This document shows, in pieces, positions 47,627-58,280 of a stretch of DNA of 64,000 bases (its first letter is position 1; each line of letters opens with the position of its first letter). The notes under the pieces are model-generated. The model was not told where the DNA came from. It saw only the letters and a program-made list of their open reading frames with translations, and ran no database searches. Source of the DNA: Morella rubra (taxonomy: Eukaryota; Streptophyta; Magnoliopsida; Fagales; Myricaceae); assembly GCA_003952965.2 (NCBI GenBank), contig CM025850.1, forward strand, positions 2,417,580 to 2,481,579, written 5' to 3'. The position numbers and the translations under genes are program-made.

Positions 47627-50600
47627 TCAAACGTGAAGATCGTCAAACATACAACAGCAATTACCCGCGCCCATTGCGTTCATGCCATTGTCAACATGTA
47701 TAACAGCACCGGTGATGGCAGAAGCCAAAGGTGAAGCTAGAAAGGCCCATTGCGTTCGGTCATTCCACCACTTCCTCTGTTAAGTCAGCTTATGAACTCA
47801 GAAAATGTAATAGAGCAGTAAAGAGAGCGATATGTTAGCCCAGTAATTGTTTCTGGGTGATTATTGGCCTGTAAATTTGAAGAACAAGGAAACTTTGGAA
47901 TCACCTGCGCTTAGTTCTTTCTTCAGAGGTGCATTGGTTGATGAATACTCGATCATCCTGTCAATAAATACACTTGATTTTGCACCAAGGATTCTTTGTG
48001 GACCTGAGAATCAAAACCAGAGCACATTTAATTAATTAACTAACCTGGGCAGTCTGAGGTAATGGTGACACCGGCAATTACTTAAAGATGCCGTGCAGAT
48101 GCTGGTTCCAAGCCCAAAAACGGTAGTGACACCTCAACAACAAAGCTAATTCATGAAAGTTGGGGGAAGCTTAAAATGATGATCCAAACAAGACAATTAA
48201 CAAGTTAAACCAGTCCATATATATATGACGGATCAAGATGGGTAGATGAGTTTAACACAGGGGAACGTGGTCAATTGAAAATCCGGATAGAGAAAGCATA
48301 TATACTGTGGATGCTGAAGTATTTGCTATGAAATGGTTAAATGACCAAGGCGAATATGAGGTAGATTGGTAAAACTGAGAAAGGAAAAACTCAATTGCAA
48401 CTAAAAGAGGAAAAGAAAGGGCCAAGGCACCAGCAGATATTGTGTTGACTCTGATCCCCTGTCTTCTACCCGCCTCAAAAGCAAGCACCTGAAGGCCGAA
48501 GAATCAGCATATGAAAAATACATGTTACAGCAAACTTAGAAGTAGAATGCGTAGGTAGGAAACAAAATTCGCACTTACTCTTGTGTCACTCTCCAGAGCA
48601 GCTTTTGCAGAAGTCATGCCTCCGCCATATCTGTGTATAACAAGTCAGAATACTATCACGCTATTAGAACTGACAAACCTGTAAACGTATATTGGCATAC
48701 GACTCTGAAGGCAACACGTACGTACCCGGGAATGATGCTCTGGGAAGCAGTATATGTAAGAGAAATCGCAGAACCACCTATTAAAGCAACAACCTAGCAT
48801 TAATTCCACATATTTTTCCCCATCCAGTATCTTTTGTACAGTTGAAGTACTCCAGAGCCAAGAAAGAGAAGAAAAGAAAGTAATATTTTGATGATTGAGT
48901 ATAGGAATGTGCCTGGATTCATTATTGGGAGGAATTGCCTCAATAAAGAAACATAGGAGTAACTTGATGCAGACAAAGCTTGAAAATAACCTTCCCTGGA
49001 TGTCTCCAGCAGAGGTTTACTAGCCTGTTAAAGAGGTGATTGCTCGTTTAACCCCAAGTTAAACTAGACAGAGATCACAATTCGAACAACTTTACCTCTG
49101 GACATTCTTCAATTGAGTGAACAATTATGTCGATGCTGCCCCAGTCGTGCTTCACGGATTGAACAACTTCCTGCAAGACAATTTAGACGCAAGGAGAAAC
49201 GATTAGAAAGCAAGTCATGCTATGTAATGATGTTGTAAGTTTGCAAATTCCAAGGTATATATAGGAGTCGTCAATGTTTCCCCAAAACCTAAAGCCGAGA
49301 AAAAATTAACAAAAAAAGGCAATTCTAGTCACTGGACATGACTAACTACTGTGAACGTGATCTTGAAAAAACCAGGCTTATGCTTCAGCATAATCCACCC
49401 ACTGGAGTACTAAAGAATTTCTAGAGGCAGATCTTCATGATCTAGCTTTTGCAATTTTGAGAAGACCCTTGTAGTACCAAAATATGGAGGCAGATGGGCA
49501 GCAGTATAAACCATATATATAAGTAAGCATACATTTGCTGTATCACAAAATTTTAGCAGGTAGATTGTTCGTCGATCTCTCATATTTGACGGCCTTCTCT
49601 AATATTCCTTAATTAGCAACATATTGGTTGGAAAAAATAGAAGTGGCATATTAACAGGATGAGTATAAGATTATACCTGAACAGTCCATTTGCTATGCAT
49701 CGTGTAATTTTGATTTGTTTTAATAACCTGCATGAAGTAATTGGTCGTAAGATAAATAATTGAATGGTTATTATATATTTGGAATATGTTCCTCCATTAC
49801 CTTATTATAAGCTACATCCTCAGGATTGTCAATGGCTGCTTCTAAAGCATATACTTTAGGTATCTTCATTCTAGACCCACTGGGCAGCCTGAATCATCAA
49901 ATCTCTTGTCATGAGTTGAGAGAGGAATTATTACCCGTTTCGGTGATGAAAAGTACTTACTGGAGTATTTCCTCAGACCCTCTACATAGCAGGCTGCAGT
50001 TAACTTTCTGGAAAGCCTACAAGATCAGAAAGCTTTGAACTCAGTAATTCTACTGTCTCAGAAGTCATAAGAAACTCAGTTTGTCCGAAAAACAAAAATA
50101 TTGCAGTGCTTAATTAATTAAGATCAGGCTGATTACTTACAAGCACAGAAGTGCCCACCAGAATTTCTGCACCGGCAGCAGCGAGGGCTTTTGATATTGC
50201 CCAGCCATATCCCTTGGTATCAGCTAGACCAGCGATAAATGCCCTCTTACCTACACAAAGTATACTTTTGGTTTCAGTCATGTGATCTTTTCAATTTTCT
50301 TTCGAGCAGTTGTTGTTTTTCTTATGTGCATCAAATGTTGATACTTACATGCAAAGATCTGGAATCAGAGGGGAGGAGAAAAAGAAGAGAGAAAGAAACT
50401 GACCCCTCAAGTCAATAGCCAAATCAGAGGCAGGCTTGTTCTCAATAGCTTCAGGCGTTGCGTCATTGGAGAATGATCGAACACTCCGCTGGAGAGGTTA
50501 ATGTTAATTAACATGTTATACGAACGACATGCACTTGCAATGTACGTGATGGTAATTAATTTGGAATAAACACCAACAATTGAATAGCACTTACCTTGAA

Positions 50601-50675
50601 AAGACTGGGGTAAGAAGAAATGGAGCGTCTTGCCGCTGCAAGTAGCAGGCCGGATGTTGTTGCTGTAATTTCCAT
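47627..50675 (-). CDS. MOD1: Enoyl-ACP reductase (NADH) -like gene, 13 exons, C-terminus frameshifted
   Basis: Minus exons: 50675-50595, 50488-50404, 50250-50141, 50016-49961, 49888-49801, 49727-49677, 49170-49096, 49024-48913, 48777-48726, 48630-48579, 48488-48431, 48003-47905, 47776-47627. Phases agree through exon 12. The presequence ([18 protein letters not shown]) looks like a transit peptide. NAD-binding [15 protein letters not shown] follows. The catalytic set is kept ([16 protein letters not shown] plus Lys in SAKAAL). [20 protein letters not shown] identifies plastid ENR, the last reduction step of fatty-acid synthesis. Oddities: the conserved SLANGPEV is SIEECPEV here; the exon 8 donor is GC; exon 13 runs out of frame and meets TGA after about five codons, though [12 protein letters not shown] is readable one frame over. 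It is probably a decaying paralogue. Introns of about 90-500 bp, one slightly longer. Confidence 0.8.
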
Positions 50676-52310
50676 CTTCAACAAACGAAATCTCGCAGCT
50701 GGGAAAATAAATCAGACCTATATGAAGGGCATCCGTATTAGTACATAGAAAGATACACAGCAGATCTGACAAAGGAAATTCTAAAGAGCTTTAAGCCAGA
50801 ATGATTAGGCGGAGGGTTCGCACGACCCTTCGGCTGGGTCAGTGGGACGTAACTTATTGATCAAAAAACTGAAGATTCTTTTTTTGCAAATTTAAAATTA
50901 TCAAAAGTTTTCTTCTGAATAATGCCGTGAGGCTTTTATTTCAGGGGTTAGAATTCATACAAAGAGCAAAATACATATGATTCAACCAGTTTCGCCAGAG
51001 ACTATAAATGAAAACTAGCAGGACTATATAAATGGATCGGAGAAACCACAAATTACTCCATGTTAAACATGTTAAGCAGAGGAAAGCGGTGACCAGTAAG
51101 GTAGACCTATATTGGGGTTCTATATATATATAATGTGTTCAGTGTTAATCAGAATATCCCTGGATGCCCAACTTCTGCCTAAATAACTCTAACCCAGCTC
51201 CTTTTACTGAACAACGCAGGATAAGAAGAAGATAACAAAAACCCTTGCATGCATTTTGTTTACTTCAGAGTCAAGGGACTCCACCAACTAAAAGGACAAA
51301 TGCAGAGAGGAAGAGAGAGACATGGAGAGACTTTTACTTTGTGCAGCAGAAAATTAAAACGCCAAAGAGGAGAGCGAAAGAGGGATCGATGCGAATTTCT
51401 TTGTCTGTGAGTTCAATATATATAAGCGCAGGGGATACATGGTAGGGAACCAAAGCTCACTCGTGAAGCAGTGATCTGATTTGTCGAAATTAAGCACGTG
51501 GATGCAGTTTACAAGCTCTTAAGAATATAAGTAAAAGTTAAATAAAAAATGAAAACGACCTGCGGTTTCTAGTGTACCTTCCTTAGTGAAGCTTGTTGAG
51601 CTGTCTTGACCAGAGCTAATTAATGCTAACATGGTGATCAAGACTGAAGACTTAAACAAGTCCACTAAAAGAAATTAACCGTGCATCATGATGACCTATC
51701 TGATCATAATAATGCATCCAAAAGAATGACGTATCCTTCCTGAAGTATATAACAACATTTGAATTTATCGTGCATTCTACATTTCTGAAATACCTTTTAT
51801 TAAAAAAAAAATTAGGATTAATACCCCAGTTAATGAGGTTTTGATCCCTTTACTTTGGTTTCAGTGTCTCAAACCGAGGATTAATACCACTCATCAAAGG
51901 CTTTTTTTAGGGCCCATGTAAATTTATAAGGTGATCGATCCTAGATTTGAGTTTCCTCAAGATAATATGGGTCATTATGAGGGGGGCTGTGGACCACGGC
52001 GCTTGCCTTCTCAGTATAATTTTTCGTGGGAAACCTTGCCACCCAAACATCTTTTTCACGACACTGTTTGCTCTACGACAAACATCTTTTTCAATCCAAA
52101 CGTGCATACGGTTATTATATCGTCCAGACGGTTAACTTAATACAACACAACACCTTTTGTTTACAGATTACTATGCTGTTTTTGGTTAAATTACCGTCCG
52201 GACCATATGGATACCACTTATTTTAATTATGAGAGCCGAATACATGGTGATCACATGCATATATGTTCATGCTCCTTCAATAATAATGCATATATGTTCA
52301 CACTCCTTTA
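50676..52310. other. 5' flank of the enoyl-ACP reductase-like gene, no other gene seen
   Basis: TATA-like stretches at about 51121-51131 and 51415-51425 (both could serve the minus strand) are followed by AG-rich sequence. About 51810-51860 resembles the end of a small repeat (ATTAATACCCCAGTTAATGAGG). Short frames at 51.9-52.2 kb overlap on both strands and have no signature. Confidence 0.4.
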
Positions 52311-53716
52311 GTGCGGAGTAACCAAGGGACACCTTGCCCAACCTGCAAGAGATTTCACCTGGGAATGAGTGCCGCAAGGCGAATGGAACTTGCTTCAACT
52401 GTGAGCAACCGGGTCATTTCCCTCGATAGTGTCCAGTTAGACAGAATGGTCCCCCTTGAGACCAGCCCCAACCACCAACAGGCAATGGTTGTGAAGCGGC
52501 TAATCGTGAGAACCAGCAATGGAATATAGCTTCGGCTAGAGTTTTCACCCTGACCGTAGAAGAATAGAAAACAACAGGCTTCATGGTATCAAGTACCTTC
52601 ATCCTGCCCCATTGATCTGTGACTGTATTATTTGACTTTGGTGCCACTCATTCTTTTGTTTCTTATCACTGTGGGTTGTTGAGCGGGGTTAAGGTGGAAC
52701 CCCTAGAGTTGGCACTGGATGAAGCTACCCCTGTAGGGTTATCTAAGGTGTGCGACCAAGTAGTGAGGGCTTTTCCGATGCTAATAGGAGAGCTGGTGCT
52801 ACCACCAAATCTAGTTCTCTTTAGTATGGTCGAATTCTACATAATCTTGGGGATGGACTGGCTAGCAACGTACCACGCCTTGGTAGATTGTTTTAATAAA
52901 GAAGTGATCTTTCAGATACCTGGCCGTGAGGAATTTAGGTATAAAAGCTTTCGAGGGAAGTCTATGCCTCGTGTGTTATCAGCATGGCGAGCACGAAATT
53001 GTCTTCTGGAAGGAGCCCAGGGATTTCTGGTGTTTGTGGTGGAAGGAAAGAACGAAGAGAAGGGATTAGATTCCATCTAGGTGGTAAAAGAGTTTCCAAA
53101 CGTATTCCCCGATGAGTTGCCAAGCCTACCGCCAGAAAGGGAAATTCAATTTGAGATTGAAGTAGTGCCGAGAACGGCTCCAATATCAAAGGCACCATTT
53201 CGCATGGTGTCGGCAAAACTAAGGGATCGAAGGTGCAGTTGCAAAATCTTCTAGAGCGAGGCTATATTAGGCCTAGTGTGTCACCGTGTGGAGCCCAGGT
53301 GTTATTTGTCAAGAAGAAGGATGAAACCATTAGGATATGCATCGACTACAGAGAATTGAATCAAGTGACCGTGAAGAAGAAGTACTTGTTACTGTGTATA
53401 GACTTTTTGACCAATTGAAGGGAGCGAGAGTCTTCTCGAAGATAGATTTACGGTCGGGGTACCACTTGTTGAGGATTAAGGTTGAGTATATTCTGAAGTC
53501 GGCATTTCGGACTCGATATGGTCACTTCGAGTTGCTTATGATGCCCTTTGGGCTGACTAATGCCCCTGTAGCCTTCATGGATGTAATGAATAGGGTATTT
53601 TAGGAGTTCTTAGACAAGTTTGTGGTAGTTTTCGTTGATGACATATTGATTTATTCTAAATGTCAATTGGAGCATGAGGAACATTTGCGGTTAGTGTTAC
53701 AGAAGTTGCGGGAGGA
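52311..53716 (+). pseudogene. Ty3/gypsy-3 fragment: knuckle, protease, RT start
   Basis: A CCHC knuckle CFNCEQPGHFPR is readable at about 52388-52425. The protease follows (LFDFGATHSFVSYHC with DFG for DTG, then FYIILGMDWLATYHALVDCF). RT blocks are [33 protein letters not shown] and [19 protein letters not shown]. Frameshifts at about 53100, 53380 and 53600 break it, and homology stops at about 53716. No LTR is attached; Tekay-like by RT sequence. Confidence 0.82.
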
Positions 53717-54734
53717 CAGTTATAAGAGTTATTCTAGAGGTGCTGGTACCCTAGATGGTCTGGACGACACTATTCAAGAAGCAGTTAGTGTGAAGTTTCA
53801 CAATGCAGACTATTTGCAAGAATAGAAAGGTGAAGGTGTCTAGTTTGATTGAACAAAAGAGACAGGGTTTCAATCCCTGCAAGGTTGCAGATCTAGATTC
53901 GATGTCTGGGTAAGGAGTCAGTGGTTAGAATAGTAATGGATGTTGTGTATGTGTAATAGATCACTTTGTACTTTGAGTTCGTATTCTAGTGCAAACCTTT
54001 CCCTGGCAAAATCAGGTTCGTATGTAGAGTTTTTCTTCTTGAAGTGTGTCTTCAAGTGGTTTCTCTTCTTAACCAATCTTAGTGTTATCTTTGTGTGATT
54101 GTTCAATTCTTGTTGTTAATTGTTAATTGTAGATTGATTGTTAATCTGTCCATTATCTTCTTTGTTTATGATTGTTATCTTGGATATCTTGAATCCAGGA
54201 TAAATTGTTTTCTCTTCATAGTGTACTGTTGTAATCCGCATATAATCTTGGTCAAGATTTAGTGTTCTTGAAATTACTGATTATCTTGTGAGTGTGTGCA
54301 GTAATATTTTTGAGAACAGAAAAAGTTTTGGAAGAACCTATTAACCCCACCTCTAGGTTGGGGTCCTCTCTTTTGAGTCTTAAATTTCCTATTTCAAATT
54401 GTATGATAACAAGGACACTTGGAATGAGTTCCCACAGGAAAATAGGACATTTTACAGAAAATGAAAAAAAAAAAAACCCAAAAAAACACTGAAAAAATAA
54501 AGAAAGCGCAACTTGACTAGCAACAAGGTAGGACATTTACCCCCCACAAAAGTTGATTTGGCTATATTTGGGCACCAACGACTAAAGATATTCTGGCGTG
54601 GCTAAAAAACAGAGTAAAGAGCAGCAATCACAAATGGCTAAGTGTTTTATATTCTAATTTTTCAGTATATACTAATTAAGTATGACCACAGAAGTCATTG
54701 TCTTTCTTTCTTGAAGTTGTTTAGTTAATTGGTA
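53717..54734. other. Transposon-derived non-coding sequence, possible copia LTR end and leader
   Basis: About 54320-54365 (AACCTATTAACCCCACCTCTAGGTT on +) resembles the leader after the PBS of some copia elements, and ATTGTATGATAACAAGGAC at about 54398-54416 could be a mutated PBS (ATTGGTATCAGAGCAAGG). This is weak evidence. The end at about 54630-54735 is similar to 63160-63290. No coding region recognised. Confidence 0.3.
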
Positions 54735-54739
54735 TTAGG

Positions 54740-55940
54740 TTGAGAGTTTGTGCAGCGGAAAAAATCTTGATCGTTGAAATCCAGCAGCCCAAGCATTCTG
54801 CCTCCTTCAGATCCACGCGCACAGTTCTTTATAGAGAAGTAGAGAGTTTTTAGAGAGAGAACTATTCTCGTGAAAAATGACTTCTTCTCTCTCAAATGAA
54901 ATTCTGAACTATTTATAATAGCTTACTCAGAACCTCTCCTGTACTGGGATCTTTAGGGATCTCAAATCTCGGCCATAGGATCATCATGAAAAACTTTTTT
55001 TCATTAACTCCCTTATATTTTGTATTCCGAATTTATGGCTTCTACAAATTATGATCATGTCCATTAACATATCACAATTGACCCCCGAGATAGTGAGACT
55101 ATTTTTGTGAAATCCTTTTGCTAACAATTATTTGTTTATTTATCCTTCCACCATACTATATTCCACATGAACTAATAGGACCGAATAATATCACTATTAA
55201 GTCCATAGCTCATATAATTCTTAATTCACAATCTGTAACTCGTTGGACTCTTAAAAATATTTCTAAAACAATTTCGCAAAGTCCACTGGCCAGTGATTTC
55301 TTTTTGAGTCCAACTCTATACAGATATACTTGAATATACTATCTCACAAAGAGACTGGTGGATTCTTGTTGAGCATTTACACAAGCTTATTTATCATATA
55401 CAAGACCCAACGTTGTCTGGAATATTTGACCTAGAAAGATCATCACCAAATGACTCGGTCAAGGCACAAGTACACAACAAACAAACCTGTATAAACCTCT
55501 CAGGTCTAAGGATACAATAAACTAATTGTGCTGAATACTTTCTTAACATCAGTGATCACTTCAGAAAGTATTCATATTTGATCTCGTTCAGTGCATGTAC
55601 TCTTACAGTGCACCCACTCGTCTGCTTAAGGTCACTACCTCAATGACAGGTCCATCATCCTATTTAATAGAGGCACAACGAGTGTAGACCTATTTGTACA
55701 TAAGTATGTACCTCGGTCTAGAACAACTTTAAGTGAACAAGGAACCGAAAAGTCATACTCCCCACATTTTGATTCATTAATCATCAGCATGACTTTCTAC
55801 AATTTCGCTTAACAACATAACTGTGTAACATCTCATGTTACAACATTATACCCAATAAATAATAAATACATGTGACGATAAAAATAAATAATTATCTCAT
55901 AATTATTCTAATAACTGGTTTTGAGGGTATATTTCCAACA
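54740..55940 (-). repeat. 3' LTR of copia-C
   Basis: 1201 bp. On + it starts TTGAGAGTTTGTGC and ends TTTCCAACA. It matches 60949-62206 apart from small indels, mainly the longer (AT)n and neighbouring sequence near 61480-61530 of the other copy. Confidence 0.9.
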
Positions 55941-57560
55941 TCTCCCACTTGCACTCAAAACCATTGCTCTAGGTATCTCATACACATATGGACTCTAAAT
56001 GTGTCACAAACATTTTTGAGCCAGCGATTCGGTGAACACGGATCCGCAATGTACTAGGTGGACAATAAACCAGCCATTACAACATCTCTCTAATTCACCA
56101 TATCATGTATCTTCTTTCTATGTGCTTTGCCTTCAGTGCTGGAGTCAGCAGTGGTATTCTGCTTACAACTCTTGCAACTCCATACACATTTACCCAATGT
56201 ATACACACAAGTTCAAAATTGATCAATTATCAAGAAGAATTGAACTTGTGCATCTCTAGACAATCCGCAAATTCTCAACTCTAAACACCAGAAAATAGTG
56301 TTTAGTACTTCTCAAGTATTTGAGAATATGTTTGATCGCTGTCCAGCTACAGAGCCCATGTCAAAATTAATATCTACTTACAATGCTGACTGCAAGACTA
56401 ATATCTGGCCTTATCTCTCTCCTATTGGAAAGATGAATACTATATCCAAAGGATAAAATCCTTCCTTGGTATTCTGTAAATCATTGCCAATATTTGTCAA
56501 TGTAGTCCCCAAAACCTCTTCTCTCGGTTTCCAAACAATTTGGCTCCAAGAATGCGGAACACTTCCAAAGGTCTTTGACTTGAAAAATTATGGTTCGTTA
56601 ACCATCTTTTTCATTGATGACATCGCCCTGACGTCATTCCAATAAGTAGCATATTACTGACATCAAGAACTAGAAGCACTACTAAACTCCCACTGACTTC
56701 TTGTCAATACAAGGTTATCCATGTTTCATGAGAAATCAAACGATTTGATCATCTCATCTAAATGGATTATCAGCTAATGCTCTTGAGTTCTAAACTCATC
56801 AGTAGGTTTAGTAACATCTCTTTTCTATTGATCTCATCTGCCTTAAGTATTGGCTCAGCTGATTGTGTTATCAAGAACTGTCACGCTTTCGCCTTCACTT
56901 AGACCGTACTCTTTTTAAAATTAATTTTCTTGGGTTTATAAAATAATACCCAACGAACCATTTTTGGGTAACCTACAAATAATATTTGATTCCAGCTTCT
57001 TCACATCAAACTCTTTGATGCGAGCTAGATATCACCACATACTCTCAAATGATCCAGACTTTGTCTCACCAGTCTATGATTCATAAGAAGTTGTAGGTAT
57101 AGATTTAGTAGGTATTCTGTTTAGAATATAAACAGCTGCCTCCAAGGTGAAAAACCCCAAAAGTATACAGGTAATATTCTATGCTTATCTCCCACTGAAC
57201 AATATCATATAAAGTTCATTTTTTGTTATAACCATTCACAGAGTCCACAATTCATTTTTTCAAAACAGAGACTATCAATAACATCAGAGTTAATAGAAAG
57301 ACACTCTTTTAAATAACAAGTATCAAAACAAAAACAAGTTTTGAAAACAGGAAATGAAATTTCCAAAAGTTCTGAAATTTCCAAAAGGTCTAATGGAGGT
57401 TGTTGCAACACTGCACTCGTCTCCATCAGCTTCCTCATCACTTTGTTTCTAGGTTTCCTTAAACCCCTTAAGAAGGATCATTTTTCTTTAGTGAAGCTAG
57501 ATATGCTAGGCAATTTCTTTTCAGTGACCTGGCTTGTCAAAGTGGAAACAATTTCCATTA
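55941..57560 (-). pseudogene. copia-C zinc knuckle and pol remnants
   Basis: On minus near 57560-57500 a degenerate knuckle reads NCFHFDKPGH. From 57480 down there is eroded integrase-end, RT and RNase H sequence, collinear with copia-A (9395-9684 and 28614-29673). A region of about 2-3 kb expected in copia pol is absent, and stops are frequent. Confidence 0.65.
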
Positions 57561-57593
57561 TCTTTCTTCTTTGAGTTGCTCATGTCCTCTTTG

Positions 57594-58280
57594 TTAGATT
57601 GAGACGCTTTCCTCCTTTTTGAAGTTCTTCCCTTTGAGCTCAAGTTCATGATTGGTTGACTTGTCCATTACCATTAGAGAACCCTTCTCTTGTATGACAA
57701 GTTCCTCAGCTTCTTGGAACATATTGAGCAGCTCTGACAAAGTCACCGCCATCTTGTTCATATTATAATTTAATATGAACTGGTTGAATGATTCAGGCAA
57801 AGATGCCAATATCGCTCCAACCTTTGTCTCACGTCCATCTCTACACCTAGTGTTTCTAGTTCAGTGATGAATGAAATCATTTTTAACACATGATCTCGAA
57901 CTGGAGCACCCTCCACCATTTTGGTGGTCATCAGCAGTTTCATAACTTGCTGGCGTGCAAATCGACTATGCTCTCCAAATAACTCTTGGAGATATGAAAG
58001 CATGTCTTTTGCAGTAGCTAGGTCTTCACATTGCTTCTGTAATATATTGGTCATCGAGGCCAACATATAACATCGAGCTAGTTTGTCTGCCTCATGCCAC
58101 TTATCATAAGCAACGCTCTGCTCTTGTGTGCATCAGCTAAAGCAAGCTAAGGGATCTCATCCTTTAAGACATGAGCAACTTTTTCAACCGTGAGTACTAT
58201 CATGAGATTCCTCTTCCAATCAAGGAAGTTTGGCCTAATTAACTTGTTCTCATCTAAAATTCCAGACAATGGGTTCGACA
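57594..58280 (-). pseudogene. copia-C gag (UBN2-type)
   Basis: On minus, MSNPLSGILDENKLIRPNFL starts at about 58280, with the following block DWKRNLMIVLTVEKVAHVL. A stop follows. The frame resumes at 58066 (ATAKDMLSYLQELFGEHSRF, RQQVMKLLMTTKMVEGAPVR). After a frameshift, 57809-57594 gives LPESFNQFILNYNMNKM and a charged tail. This is the UBN2 gag family of copia elements. Confidence 0.8.

Noticed and set aside
50407-50772. 121-residue minus frame over the first exons of the reductase gene
   Set aside because: It reads the true exons 1-2 and their intron in a different frame; the MEITATTSG start with proper splice sites is better supported.
53850-53890. tRNA-like B box (GGGTTTCAATCCCTGC) suggesting a tRNA gene or SINE
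   Set aside because: No matching A box at the right distance, no cloverleaf and no poly-A tail were seen.
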